Shown: one piece after another, positions 8,311 to 16,992 of the stretch
Numbering within the stretch: the first letter of the stretch is position 1
How the letters are laid out: the number at the start of each line of letters is the position of its first letter
Assembly (NCBI GenBank): GCA_964652235.1
Contig: CAZZDK010000001.1
Location: 1-64,000, forward strand
Direction: 5' to 3'
DNA length: 64,000 nt
Source of the DNA: CAZZDK01 sp964652235
GTDB taxonomy: Bacteria; Pseudomonadota; Alphaproteobacteria; UBA9219
The notes under the pieces: generated by a model
What the model saw: only the letters and a program-made list of their open reading frames with translations
Databases searched by the model: none
Told to the model about the DNA's origin: nothing
Position numbers and translations under genes: made by a program

Positions 8311-9213
8311 ATGGCCAAGCTTTTGAACGCGGTTGATTCTCTCAACAAAAGTATGAAATCCCTCTTCTTGCTCCTTGAGGCCTCGGACAAGCACGCTCGC
8401 AAATGCGCCGAGGCGGAAAAGCCGACAAATGTCGAACAGGCCATCGCCTTCTATGAGCAGCAAGCGGAAGAACGCTATGCGCTTGACGAAATCGATTCCT
8501 GCAGACAAATGTCGCTCCTTCTGCAAAATATCCAAGCCAACGGCATAAGTGAAGTCGGGTTTTCTCCTAGAACCCCTTCTGATTGTTATAAAAGAAGCTG
8601 CTCTTGTTTGAAAAAAATCGTCGAATTTCAGAGCGCAGCGGCGAAACTTTTGAACAAAGATTCGAACAGTTTCGGGGAAGGGGTCGATAAAGAGATTCTG
8701 TCTCGCGTCGTCCGGACTTTGTCGCCAAACGATCCGGGCAACGCCGCCGCCAGTGAAATCATGAACAGGATCATCCTGAAGAAACATTTGGAGAACGCTA
8801 AAGGAGATATTGACGGACGTTTTCTTAGGCTTGTCATGGCGGATTTCCTTCATCAAAACGTAAACGATGCCTACAAAATAAACGGCGCGCGCCAATCGCT
8901 CACAGAGAAAGAATCTTTTTCCCTGGCCAAGCTCTTCTTCGATCGCCCCGAACGCGTCCCGCCTTATAGCGGGCCGAACGTGGCGGCAAGCCGCGAAGAG
9001 GCCATTTTGATGATGGCCGTTCAAAGAAGCTTCCGGGATATGGCCCTGTACGTGTTCTGGGTGGGTACGAGCGGTTTTTTCGAGACAGACATGGTAAAAA
9101 CCCTCGCAGGAGAATGGGGCGTCCTTCGAGAAACAAACAATAAGATAGGCCCGCAGGCGCCGCTCATCAAAGCTCTCGCTGGGAAAAAGCCGCCGCTGGG
9201 ACTTGCGAAGTAA
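8311..9213 (+). CDS. Protein of unknown function, related to the upstream gene
   Basis: 300 aa, soluble, no signal peptide. The segment around residues 45-95 ('VEQAIAFYEQQAEE', then 'LLQNIQANGISEVGFSPR') aligns with the repeated module of the gene at 5996 ('LAAALRIYESGFEG', 'LRSLYDLGVREIAVP'). A later 'TLSPNDPGNAA' matches its 'QLSPDDPRLVG'. It therefore seems to be a single-module relative lying in tandem. The clear AAAGGAG fixes the ATG start. Base composition looks less GC-rich than neighbouring housekeeping genes. Function unknown. Confidence 0.75.
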   Translation: MAKLLNAVDSLNKSMKSLFLLLEASDKHARKCAEAEKPTNVEQAIAFYEQQAEERYALDEIDSCRQMSLLLQNIQANGISEVGFSPRTPSDCYKRSCSCLKKIVEFQSAAAKLLNKDSNSFGEGVDKEILSRVVRTLSPNDPGNAAASEIMNRIILKKHLENAKGDIDGRFLRLVMADFLHQNVNDAYKINGARQSLTEKESFSLAKLFFDRPERVPPYSGPNVAASREEAILMMAVQRSFRDMALYVFWVGTSGFFETDMVKTLAGEWGVLRETNNKIGPQAPLIKALAGKKPPLGLAK

Positions 9214-9266
9214 CTTCTCTTCCGTTTCCCTTCTCCTTCCTGTACCTTCCGGGCGGAGAGGGAATC

Positions 9267-10157
9267 ATGACTTGCGCCATCGGTCTTGATATAGGCGGCA
9301 CGAAAATCGCGGGCGCCGTCTTTGACGCAAGCGGAAAGCAGCGCGCCGAAAAAATCGCGCCGACGCCGCAAGATTACGGCGCGTTTTTGGATTCCTGCGA
9401 AAAAACGATCCGCGAGCTTGAAAAAGAATCCGGCGGTCTTTGCACCGTCGGCGTCGGCCTGCCGGGCACCATCGACCATGCGCGCGGCGCGGTATCGAGC
9501 GTCAATCTGCCGTTTCTGAAAGACCGCTCCCTTAAAAACGACCTGAGCCAACGTCTCGGCAGAGCCATACCCATCGCCAACGATGCGAACTGCATGGCGC
9601 TTGCCGAAGCCGTGGACGGCGCGGGGCAGGGGGCCGAAAGCGTCCTGGGCCTCATTTTGGGAACGGGCGTCGGCAGCGGCTTCGTTTTCCGAGGGCAGAT
9701 CGTGGACGGCCCGAACGGCATGACGGGAGAAATCGGCCTCTTGCCCCTGCCGATGTGGGAAAAATCCTACGGCGGCGCGGCAAGCGCGACCCTTGAAGAA
9801 TCCGTCTCCGGCCCGGCGCTGGCGCGGCTCTACGCCTTGATGACGGGCGGCGCGGAAAAGGACGCCGCGCTCATCGCCGTCGAAGCCCGCGCGGGCGACG
9901 CCGATGCCCTGCGCGTCCTCGACCGCTATTACGAAATCCTCGCCAAGGCGATGGTGGTTCCCGTCTCCGCCTTCGATCCCTATATCATCGTCGTGAGCGG
10001 CGGGCTTTCCTCTCTGCCGGGCCTTTACGAGGAAGTGCCGGAACGCCTCAAGAAATATGCCTTCGTCAAAGCCGCGAAGACCCGATTCGTCCCGGCGCGC
10101 CACGGCCCGATGGCTGGCCTGCGCGGCGCGGCCTGGCTGGGGAAAAACGCAAAATAA
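9267..10157 (+). CDS. ROK-family sugar kinase
   Basis: 296 aa. The N-terminal phosphate-binding motif 'AIGLDIGGTKIAGAVFD' and 'GVGLPGTID', 'NDANCMALAEAVDGAG' and 'GLILGTGVGSGFVFRG' define a ROK kinase, which would phosphorylate a hexose or amino sugar with ATP. The catalytic Asp lies in the NDAN motif. The zinc-binding Cys cluster usual in this family (CxCGxxGCxE) is absent: the corresponding segment reads 'SYGGAASATLEESVSG'. Substrate therefore cannot be assigned. GGCGGAGAGGG precedes the ATG. Confidence 0.85.
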   Translation: MTCAIGLDIGGTKIAGAVFDASGKQRAEKIAPTPQDYGAFLDSCEKTIRELEKESGGLCTVGVGLPGTIDHARGAVSSVNLPFLKDRSLKNDLSQRLGRAIPIANDANCMALAEAVDGAGQGAESVLGLILGTGVGSGFVFRGQIVDGPNGMTGEIGLLPLPMWEKSYGGAASATLEESVSGPALARLYALMTGGAEKDAALIAVEARAGDADALRVLDRYYEILAKAMVVPVSAFDPYIIVVSGGLSSLPGLYEEVPERLKKYAFVKAAKTRFVPARHGPMAGLRGAAWLGKNAK

Positions 10158-10304
10158 AGGCTGTTTTCCGCCTAAAAAGACAAGGACTTGTAGGGGCCGA
10201 AAGCCTCTGGATTTTTGCTCTCTTATGCTCTAGGACATAATTCCAGCCAAAAACAAAAGAGTAAACAAGCCGACCCGTTTGCCGGGCCGCCGGGAGGAGT
10301 TCTT

Positions 10305-10634
10305 ATGCAAACCGTTCTGATCGTCATTCATATTCTTGTCGCCGTGGCGCTGATCGGCGTCATCCTCATGCAACGCGCCGCGCAGGACGGCGGCGGCCTG
10401 ATGGGGGGAGGCGGCACGATGGGCGGCCTGTTCACCGCGCGCGGCTCGGCCAATCTGCTCACGCGCACGACCTCTATCCTGGCCACGATTTTCATCGCCA
10501 TGAGCCTGCTTTTAGGCGTTTTGGCCGCGCAGCAGCACAAGACCCGCAGCGTCGCGGATATCGTCGCGCCGATAAGTGAAACGCAGGAAAAACCAGCCGC
10601 CCCCGCCATCCCGCAAGTGCCGGTGGGGAAGTGA
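10305..10634 (+). CDS. secG: Preprotein translocase subunit SecG
   Basis: 109 aa. Two transmembrane helices (about 3-22, 'VLIVIHILVAVALIGVILMQ', and 55-75) flank the conserved Gly-rich loop 'GGGLMGGGGTMGGLFTARG', diagnostic for SecG. It stabilises the SecYEG channel in the inner membrane. The ATG follows GGGAGGAG by 6 nt; an upstream in-frame extension has no support. The C-terminal tail is rich in Pro/Ala, common in alphaproteobacterial SecG. Followed by pyrG, a conserved order. Confidence 0.95.
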   Translation: MQTVLIVIHILVAVALIGVILMQRAAQDGGGLMGGGGTMGGLFTARGSANLLTRTTSILATIFIAMSLLLGVLAAQQHKTRSVADIVAPISETQEKPAAPAIPQVPVGK

Positions 10635-10640
10635 AAGGAA

Positions 10641-10723
10641 GGGATCGGGGGCCTGGGGTCAGGGGCCGGGGTAGAAACTGAAACCTTCTTTCCCCGACCC
10701 CCGAATCCCGACCCCCGACCCCA
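10641..10723. repeat. GC-rich palindromic intergenic element, copy 1
   Basis: A G-run-rich left arm (10641-10672) can pair with a C-run-rich right arm (10691-10723, containing CCCCCGAATCCCGACC), leaving a loop around AGAAACTGAAACC. The right arm is nearly repeated at 42203-42241. It fills the space between secG and pyrG. Confidence 0.75.
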
Positions 10724-10744
10724 TTTTGAAAGGACCTTATCGCC

Positions 10745-12376
10745 ATGCCCACGCGCTTTATATTCGTAACCGGCGGCGTCGTTTCTTCCCTCGGCAAGGG
10801 GCTCGCGGCGGCGGCGCTGGCCTCCATTCTTCAGGCGCACGGCTATAAGGTCAGGCTTCGCAAACTGGACCCCTATCTCAACGTCGATCCGGGCACCATG
10901 TCGCCCACGCAGCACGGCGAGGTGTACGTCACCGACGACGGCGCGGAAACGGACCTCGACCTCGGCCATTACGAGCGCTTTACGGGCGTGGCTTCGCGGC
11001 AAAGCGACAACGTGACGACGGGCCGCATTTATTCGACCGTCATCGCCAAGGAACGGCGCGGCGATTATCTGGGCGCGACGGTGCAGGTGATCCCGCACGT
11101 CACCGACGCGATCAAGGCCTTTGTGCTGGCGGATTTGACGGACGAGGATTTCTGCATTTGCGAGATCGGCGGCACGGTGGGCGACATCGAAGGCCTGCCG
11201 TTTTTGGAAGCCATCCGCCAGCTCGGCAACGAGCTGGGCGACGCGCGCAGCCTGTTCATCCATCTGACGCTTTTGCCCTATATCAAGACGGCGGGCGAGC
11301 TGAAGACCAAGCCCACGCAGCATTCGGTTAAAGAGCTTCTCAGCGTCGGCATCCAGCCGGACATTCTCTTGTGCCGCACGGACCGCGAAATTCCCGACAA
11401 CGAGCGCCGCAAGATCGGCCTGTTTTGCAACATCCCGCAGGAGCGCGTCATCGCGGCGCTCGACGTGGACACGATCTACCGCGTGCCGATCAATTACCAC
11501 GAGCAGGGCTTCGACCGCGAAGTTCTGCGCTATTTCGGCCTGGACAGCGGCAAGGAGCCGGACCTTTCGAAATGGCAGGAGATCGTTCGCCGCGTTCTGG
11601 AGCCGCAGGGCGAGGTGACCATCGCCATCGTCGGCAAATATACGAGCCTTCTGGACAGCTATAAATCGCTGAACGAAGCGCTGCTGCACGGCGGCATCGC
11701 GAACAATGTGCGCGTGAACCTGCAATGGATCGACTCGGAAGTTTTCGAGCGCGAAAACGTTTCGGACTATCTGCAAGGCGTCCACGGAATTCTCGTGCCC
11801 GGCGGCTTCGGCGAGCGCGGCACGGAAGGCAAGATCAAGGCGGCGCAGTTCGCGCGCGAGAAAAAGGTGCCGTATTTCGGCATCTGCTTCGGTATGCAGC
11901 TGGCCGTCATCGAAGCGGCGCGGCACCTGGGCGGCATTCCCGGCGCGACGTCGAGCGAGTTCGGTCCCTCCCCAAGCGCCGTGATCGGCCTCATGACCGA
12001 ATGGCTCAAGGGCGACAGCCTCGAAAAGCGGCAAAAGGACGGCAACCTCGGCGGCACGATGCGCCTGGGCGCCTATCCCTGCCGTCTGCGGAAGGGAACG
12101 AAAGCCCGCGAAATCTACGGCTGCGACGAGATCAGCGAACGGCATCGCCACCGCTACGAAGTCAATCTGACGTATAAAGAGGCCTTCGATAAAGCAGGCC
12201 TGATTTTCTCCGGCCTCTCGCCCGACGGCGATCTGCCGGAAATCACGGAACGCGCGGACCATCCCTGGTTCATCGGCGTGCAGTTCCACCCGGAATTGAA
12301 GTCGAAGCCCTTCGACCCGCACCCGCTTTTCCGCTCGTTCATCGAGGCCGCGAAAAAACAGAGCCGATTGGTGTAA
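10745..12376 (+). CDS. pyrG: CTP synthase
   Basis: 543 aa, full length. The synthetase domain begins 'TRFIFVTGGVVSSLGKGLAA' with the P-loop, followed by 'DPYLNVDPGTMSPTQHGEVY'. The glutamine amidotransferase domain from about 295 carries the nucleophile motif 'YFGICFGMQLAVIE' (Cys) and the C-terminal 'GVQFHPELKS' (His, Glu). It aminates UTP to CTP with glutamine-derived ammonia. AAAGGA precedes the ATG. Lies between secG and eno as in many alphaproteobacteria. Confidence 0.98.
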   Translation: MPTRFIFVTGGVVSSLGKGLAAAALASILQAHGYKVRLRKLDPYLNVDPGTMSPTQHGEVYVTDDGAETDLDLGHYERFTGVASRQSDNVTTGRIYSTVIAKERRGDYLGATVQVIPHVTDAIKAFVLADLTDEDFCICEIGGTVGDIEGLPFLEAIRQLGNELGDARSLFIHLTLLPYIKTAGELKTKPTQHSVKELLSVGIQPDILLCRTDREIPDNERRKIGLFCNIPQERVIAALDVDTIYRVPINYHEQGFDREVLRYFGLDSGKEPDLSKWQEIVRRVLEPQGEVTIAIVGKYTSLLDSYKSLNEALLHGGIANNVRVNLQWIDSEVFERENVSDYLQGVHGILVPGGFGERGTEGKIKAAQFAREKKVPYFGICFGMQLAVIEAARHLGGIPGATSSEFGPSPSAVIGLMTEWLKGDSLEKRQKDGNLGGTMRLGAYPCRLRKGTKAREIYGCDEISERHRHRYEVNLTYKEAFDKAGLIFSGLSPDGDLPEITERADHPWFIGVQFHPELKSKPFDPHPLFRSFIEAAKKQSRLV

Positions 12377-12381
12377 CGCCG

Positions 12382-12508
12382 CGTCATCGCGAACGCTGAA
12401 AGCGCGAAGCAATCCAGGGCCAAGCGGATCAACCTTTGTTTCTTACGACCCTGGATTGCTTCGTCGTCGCGCTTTCGCTATGGTCAAGCGTTCCTCCTTG
12501 CCATGACG
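12382..12508. repeat. GCAATCCAG palindromic repeat, copy 1
   Basis: Outer ends GTCATCGCGA and CCATGACG, inner arms GAAGCAATCCAGGG and CCCTGGATTGCTTC. Same design as copies at 19829, 45681, 46689 and 60393. No transposase is associated. It lies between pyrG and a possible small gene. Confidence 0.85.
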
Positions 12509-12530
12509 CTCTTTTTCAAAGGGGCCGCCC

Positions 12531-12641
12531 ATGTGCCGTTATACCGCCCTTGCTTTGCTTCTTGCCCTCTTTCTGGCCGGAATCGTCGGCTATGTCGCCG
12601 CGCAGATCGAGTGGTCTTCCGTCGAGCGCCTTTATCAATAG
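12531..12641 (+). CDS. Possible 36-aa single-helix membrane protein
   Basis: A short frame in the 332-bp gap between pyrG and eno. It encodes MCRYTALALLLALFLAGIVG followed by YVAAQIEWSSVERLYQ: a hydrophobic helix with a short polar tail. AAAGGGG lies about 9 nt upstream of the ATG, and a TAG closes it. Composition and placement fit a real small membrane protein, but no homology is known to me and chance cannot be excluded. Confidence 0.4.
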   Translation: MCRYTALALLLALFLAGIVGYVAAQIEWSSVERLYQ

Positions 12642-12708
12642 AAGACAAGCCCCGTTTTTTGTTGTATGAGGAAAACGTCTTTCGTTTCCTAAACCCGGAG
12701 CTTTGCCC

Positions 12709-13986
12709 ATGTCTTCCATCGCCCAACTTCACGCCCGCGAGATTCTCGACAGCCGGGGGAACCCGACCGTCGAGGTCGATGTTCTGCTTGAATCCGGCGC
12801 TTTCGGACGCGCCGCCGTTCCCTCCGGCGCCTCGACGGGCGCGCACGAGGCTGTGGAGCTGCGCGACGGCGACGGCGAGCGTTACGGCGGCAAGGGCGTG
12901 CTTCGAGCCGTTGAATCCGTCAACGGCGAGATCGCCGACGCCGTGATCGGCCTTGAAGCGATGGAACAGGTCGCGCTGGACGGCGCGCTTGTGGAGCTGG
13001 ACGGCACGCCGAACAAATCGCGCCTCGGCGCGAACGCTATTTTGGGAACCTCGCTGGCCGTGGCCAAGGCGGCGGCCGTCGAGGCGCATCTGCCGCTTTA
13101 CCGCTACGTCGGCGGCGCGACGGCCTCGCTTTTGCCCGTGCCGATGATGAACATCCTGAACGGCGGCGTGCACGCGGACAATCCCATCGATATTCAGGAA
13201 TTCATGATTATGCCCGTCGGCGCGGAAAGCGTGGCGGACGCGATTCGCATGGGGGCCGAAATCTTCCACGCGCTGAAAAAGCTGCTGAAGGAGGCGGGGC
13301 TCAACACGAACGTCGGGGACGAGGGCGGCTTTGCCCCGAATATCGCCTCGGCGGACGAAGCCTTGGCCTGCATCATGCGGGGTATCGAAAAGGCGGGCTA
13401 TGATCCGGGCGAGGACGTCGTTCTGGCGCTGGATCCGGCGGCGAGCGAGTTCTTCAAGGACGGCGCCTATCACCTGACCGGCGAGCGCAAGACGTTGAGC
13501 CCGGAACAGCTTGTGCGCTATTACAGCCATCTTTGCGACAATTATCCCATCGTCTCGATCGAGGACGGCATGGCCGAGGACGATCTCGAGGGCTGGGAAA
13601 GCATGACGGAGGAAATGGGCGAGAGAATCCAAATCGTCGGCGACGACGTGTTTGTGACGAATCCCGTCCGCATCGAGGAGGGGATCGAACGAGGGATCGC
13701 CAACGCCGTCCTCATCAAGGTCAACCAGATCGGCACGCTGAGCGAGACGCTGGAGGCGGTGGAAATGGCGCACAAGGCGGGTTATCGCTGCGTCATATCG
13801 CACCGCTCCGGCGAGACGGAAGACTCGACCATCGCGGACCTCGCCGTCGCCACGAATTGCGGACAGATCAAGACGGGCTCGCTCGCGCGTTCGGACCGGC
13901 TCGCCAAATACAACCAGCTTATTCGCATCGAAGAACAGCTCGGGAAAGTGGGCCGATTCGCGGGCGCTTCGGTTCTGAGCCGGTAA
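12709..13986 (+). CDS. eno: Enolase
   Basis: 425 aa. 'QLHAREILDSRGNPTVEVDV' at the N-terminus, 'GAFGRAAVPSGASTGAHEAVELRD', the metal- and substrate-binding motifs 'SIEDGMAEDDLEGW' and 'LIKVNQIGTLSETLEA', and the signature 'CVISHRSGETEDSTIADLAV'. It converts 2-phosphoglycerate to phosphoenolpyruvate. ATG at 12709 is preferred to TTG at 12703 because CCGGAG lies at a suitable distance and the family begins here. ftsB follows after 19 bp. Confidence 0.98.
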   Translation: MSSIAQLHAREILDSRGNPTVEVDVLLESGAFGRAAVPSGASTGAHEAVELRDGDGERYGGKGVLRAVESVNGEIADAVIGLEAMEQVALDGALVELDGTPNKSRLGANAILGTSLAVAKAAAVEAHLPLYRYVGGATASLLPVPMMNILNGGVHADNPIDIQEFMIMPVGAESVADAIRMGAEIFHALKKLLKEAGLNTNVGDEGGFAPNIASADEALACIMRGIEKAGYDPGEDVVLALDPAASEFFKDGAYHLTGERKTLSPEQLVRYYSHLCDNYPIVSIEDGMAEDDLEGWESMTEEMGERIQIVGDDVFVTNPVRIEEGIERGIANAVLIKVNQIGTLSETLEAVEMAHKAGYRCVISHRSGETEDSTIADLAVATNCGQIKTGSLARSDRLAKYNQLIRIEEQLGKVGRFAGASVLSR

Positions 13987-14005
13987 AAGTAATTAAATTA
14001 CGCCC

Positions 14006-14335
14006 ATGCCCCGCCCACGCCGCAAACGAATCGGCCGTTTTCTTCTCTCCGCCTCGGGCGCGCTGATCGTGGGGTATTTTCTCTACCACACGTTCCAAGG
14101 CGAGCGCGGATGGTTCGCCATGTTGCAAACGCAACACGAAGTGAACGTCGCCCAGGCCACGCTTGCGAAAGTAAAGAAGGAGCGCGAGGAGATGGAGCGT
14201 CGCACGCAGCTTTTGCGCGGAAACAGCCTTGATCCCGATCTGTTAGAGGAAAAGTCGCGAGAACTTTTGAATTATTCTAAACCGAATGAAATTATTATTC
14301 TCACCCCGCCGGAACCCGAAAAAGACGAAAAATAG
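14006..14335 (+). CDS. ftsB: Septum formation initiator FtsB/DivIC-like
   Basis: 109 aa. A basic N-terminus, one transmembrane helix (about 12-28, 'LLSASGALIVGYFLYH'), then a coiled coil ('VNVAQATLAKVKKEREEMERR') and the family motif 'DPDLLEEKSRELLNYSKPNEIIIL'. FtsB links FtsL and FtsQ in the divisome. The position between eno and pdhA is conserved in alphaproteobacteria and supports the call. Confidence 0.88.
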   Translation: MPRPRRKRIGRFLLSASGALIVGYFLYHTFQGERGWFAMLQTQHEVNVAQATLAKVKKEREEMERRTQLLRGNSLDPDLLEEKSRELLNYSKPNEIIILTPPEPEKDEK

Positions 14336-14344
14336 GCGCCGTTT

Positions 14345-14381
14345 TTGTGCGTCGCACAACGAATTATGTTGCATTGCACGA
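14345..14381. promoter_or_regulatory. Two TGC-N3-GCA palindromes upstream of pdhA
   Basis: Site 1 (14345-14359) is TTGTGCGTCGCACAA, a perfect palindrome; site 2 (14367-14381) is TGTTGCATTGCACGA. Centres are 22 bp apart, about two helical turns. A near-identical site to site 2 lies upstream of pfl (44664-44678). The TGC-rich dyad recalls PhaR-type operators in alphaproteobacteria, but the regulator is not identifiable here. A small hairpin, GCTTTT-TTCG-AAAAGC, follows near 14393-14408. Confidence 0.5.
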
Positions 14382-14558
14382 CAAGGGGTTAGCTTTTTTC
14401 GAAAAGCTTGCCTATGGTTCCGACGCGCCCGGGCGGCGTTTTTGAAGGAACCTTCTGCAACCTATGGTAAGCGTCCCGCGTCTGGCTTGACTTTTTATCG
14501 CAACACCTGAAAAAGCGTCGCGAAACATATCCCGATCCGCAATCAAGGCTCGCTCCTC

Positions 14559-15587
14559 ATGACCGACAGGAAGAAAAAAATGAAGGCTGCCGCGAAACTT
14601 TCAGTCAAGGAAACGGACGACGCGCCGGACACGTCGCTCGATCTTCTCAAGGCCTGGCGCGAAATGCTCCTGATCCGCCGCTTCGAGGAAAAAGCCGCGC
14701 AGCTTTACGGCATGGGCCTGATCGGCGGCTTTTGCCATCTGTACATCGGCCAGGAAGCCGTCGTGACGGGCGTGCAGGCGGCGCAAACGGAAATTGATAC
14801 GGTCGTGACGTCCTACCGCGACCACGGGCAGATGCTCGCTTTGGGCATGGACCCGCGCGGCGTGATGGCGGAACTGACGGGCCGCAGCGGCGGCTATTCC
14901 AAGGGCAAGGGCGGCTCGATGCATATGTTCAGCCGCGAGAAAAACTTTTTCGGCGGCCACGGGATCGTCGGCGCGCAGGTGCCTATCGGAACGGGCCTGG
15001 CGCTGGCCCATCAATTCAAGAACGACGGCGGCGTGTGCGTGACCTATCTGGGCGACGGCGCGCTCAATCAGGGCCAGGTCTATGAAAGCTTCAACATGGC
15101 GGCTCTTTGGAAACTGCCCGTCGTCTATATCGTGGAAAACAACCAATACGCGATGGGCACCGGCCTCAAGCGCCATGCGGCGGGCGAACTGCACCGTCGC
15201 GGCGAGGCCTATGGCATTCCGGGCGGAAAGGCGGACGGCATGGACGTCGAGGCCGTGTACGAGGCCGCCTCTGCCGCCATCGAACGAGCGCGGGCGGGCG
15301 GGGGGCCGTCCTTGCTGGTGGTGGAAACCTACCGCTATCGCGGCCACGGTATGTCGGACCCCGGAACGTACCGCGCGAAAGAGGAAGTGGACGATTGGAA
15401 AAACAACCGCGACCCCATCGAGAATCTGCGGAAACGGCTTTTGCAGGAAGGGTACGCGCAGGAAGAGGCGCTTAAAAAGATCGAACGCGAGATCAAGGAC
15501 ATCGTGAACGACGCGGCCTCCTTCGCGCAATCAAGCCCCGAACCGGACCCGTCCGAACTTTACGCGGACGTTCTGGCGGAAGGATAA
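14559..15587 (+). CDS. pdhA: Pyruvate dehydrogenase E1 component, alpha subunit
   Basis: 342 aa. Thiamine diphosphate motif 'GDGALNQGQVYESFNMAALW' ending in VENN, preceded by 'GGSMHMFSREKNFFGGHGIVG' and followed by the regulatory-loop region 'YRYRGHGMSDPGTYR'. With PdhB it decarboxylates pyruvate and reductively acetylates lipoyl groups. A second ATG at 14580 has a better-spaced AGGAAG and could be the real start, giving 335 aa. First gene of pdhABC-GNAT-lpd-lipA; the palindromes at 14345-14381 precede it. Confidence 0.97.
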   Translation: MTDRKKKMKAAAKLSVKETDDAPDTSLDLLKAWREMLLIRRFEEKAAQLYGMGLIGGFCHLYIGQEAVVTGVQAAQTEIDTVVTSYRDHGQMLALGMDPRGVMAELTGRSGGYSKGKGGSMHMFSREKNFFGGHGIVGAQVPIGTGLALAHQFKNDGGVCVTYLGDGALNQGQVYESFNMAALWKLPVVYIVENNQYAMGTGLKRHAAGELHRRGEAYGIPGGKADGMDVEAVYEAASAAIERARAGGGPSLLVVETYRYRGHGMSDPGTYRAKEEVDDWKNNRDPIENLRKRLLQEGYAQEEALKKIEREIKDIVNDAASFAQSSPEPDPSELYADVLAEG

Positions 15588-15601
15588 GGAACGAACAGAC
15601 C

Positions 15602-16978
15602 ATGACCATCTCTATCCTCATGCCCGCTTTGTCGCCGACGATGACGGAAGGCACGCTCGCCCGCTGGCTTAAAAAGGAAGGTGACGCCATTCGTTCCGGC
15701 GACGTGATCGCGGAGATTGAAACCGATAAAGCCACCATGGAAGTCGAGGCGGCCGACGAAGGCACGCTCGGCAAGATTCTCGTCGCGGCGGGGACGGAAA
15801 ACGTGCCAGTCAACCAACCCATCGCGATTTTGCTGGAAGAGGGCGAAGAGGCGGGCGCGTTGAAAAGCGCGCCTGAATCGCTCCTTCCAGCCCAGATTCC
15901 GGCGCAGGCCCCGGTGGAAGAATCCCCGCCGCCTCTTCCGCTGGCCCGCCCTGCGGCGACCGCGCCGCAGGAAAAAGCCTATGAAAAGTTCAAGACGATG
16001 ACGGTGCGCGAAGCCCTGCGCGAAGGAATGCGCGAGGAAATGCGGCGCGATGAAACCGTCATCCTGCTCGGCGAGGAAGTGGCGCGGTACAACGGCGCCT
16101 ATAAAGTCTCGCAAGGCCTGTGGGACGAGTTCGGCGACAAGCGCGTGATCGACACGCCGATCACGGAAATGGGCTTTGCGGGCCTGGGCATCGGCGCGGC
16201 CTTCGGCGGCCTGCGTCCCATCGTGGAGTTCATGACGATGAACTTCGCCATGCAGGCCATCGACCAGATCGTCAATTCCGCCGCCAAGACGCGCTATATG
16301 TCGGGCGGGCAAATGGGCTGCCCCATCGTGTTTCGCGGCCCGAACGGCGCGGCGGCGCGCGTGGCGGCGCAGCATTCCCAATGCTACGCGAGCTGGTACG
16401 CGCACGTGCCGGGGCTGAAGGTCGTCGCGCCCTTCGATTCCGCCGACGCCAAAGGCCTGATCAAGGCGGCGATCCGCGACCCGAACCCGGTCATTTGTCT
16501 TGAGAACGAGATTCTCTACGGCCAGAGCTTCGATCTGCCGGACGATCCGGATTTCATCGTCCCCATCGGCAAGGCGCGGATCATGCGCGAGGGAGAAGAC
16601 GCGACGATTGTCGCTTTCTCGCGCATGGTCGGGCACGCGCTCGCGGCGGCGGACAGGCTGGCGGAAGAGGGGATTTCGGCGGAAGTGATCAATCTGCGCT
16701 CCATCCGCCCGCTCGATACGGAAACGATCGTGGCCAGCGTGCGAAAAACGAACCGGCTGGTTTCGGTGGAGGAAAGCTGGCCGTTCGCGGGCATCGGCGC
16801 GGAAATCGCGGCGCAACTGATGGAGCAGGCCTTCGACCACCTCGACGCGCCCCTGGCGCGCGTCCACGGGGCCGACGTGCCGCTGCCCTATGCCGCGAAC
16901 CTGGAAAAGCTGGCTCTGCCGCAGGCCGAAAACATCGTCGAAGCCGTCCGTCGCGTCTGCTACCGGCAAGCGGCCTAG
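15602..16978 (+). CDS. pdhB: Pyruvate dehydrogenase E1 beta subunit with N-terminal lipoyl domain
   Basis: 458 aa. Residues 1-80 form a lipoyl domain ('ILMPALSPTMTEGTLARWLK', with the modified Lys in 'IETDKATMEVE'). A Pro/Ala/Glu linker (about 85-130) leads to the E1-beta domain ('MTVREALREGMREEMRRD', 'DTPITEMGFAGLGIGAAFGG', C-terminal 'VSVEESWPFAGIGAEIAAQ'). This fusion is known in alphaproteobacteria, e.g. Zymomonas. Here it may be the only lipoyl carrier of the complex because the adjacent E2 lacks one. The stop is 14 bp from the E2 start, within TAGAGGAGGAAGGAG. Confidence 0.97.
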   Translation: MTISILMPALSPTMTEGTLARWLKKEGDAIRSGDVIAEIETDKATMEVEAADEGTLGKILVAAGTENVPVNQPIAILLEEGEEAGALKSAPESLLPAQIPAQAPVEESPPPLPLARPAATAPQEKAYEKFKTMTVREALREGMREEMRRDETVILLGEEVARYNGAYKVSQGLWDEFGDKRVIDTPITEMGFAGLGIGAAFGGLRPIVEFMTMNFAMQAIDQIVNSAAKTRYMSGGQMGCPIVFRGPNGAAARVAAQHSQCYASWYAHVPGLKVVAPFDSADAKGLIKAAIRDPNPVICLENEILYGQSFDLPDDPDFIVPIGKARIMREGEDATIVAFSRMVGHALAAADRLAEEGISAEVINLRSIRPLDTETIVASVRKTNRLVSVEESWPFAGIGAEIAAQLMEQAFDHLDAPLARVHGADVPLPYAANLEKLALPQAENIVEAVRRVCYRQAA

Positions 16979-16992
16979 AGGAGGAAGGAGCC

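Noticed and set aside
10328..12412. Very long minus-strand open frame (nearly 700 codons) opposite secG and pyrG
   Set aside because: It is the antisense shadow of two certain genes in GC-rich DNA; its translation is rich in Arg, Ala and His and has no domain.
15560..16969. 469-codon minus-strand frame opposite pdhB
   Set aside because: Shadow of a certain gene with no ribosome binding site and no recognisable motif.
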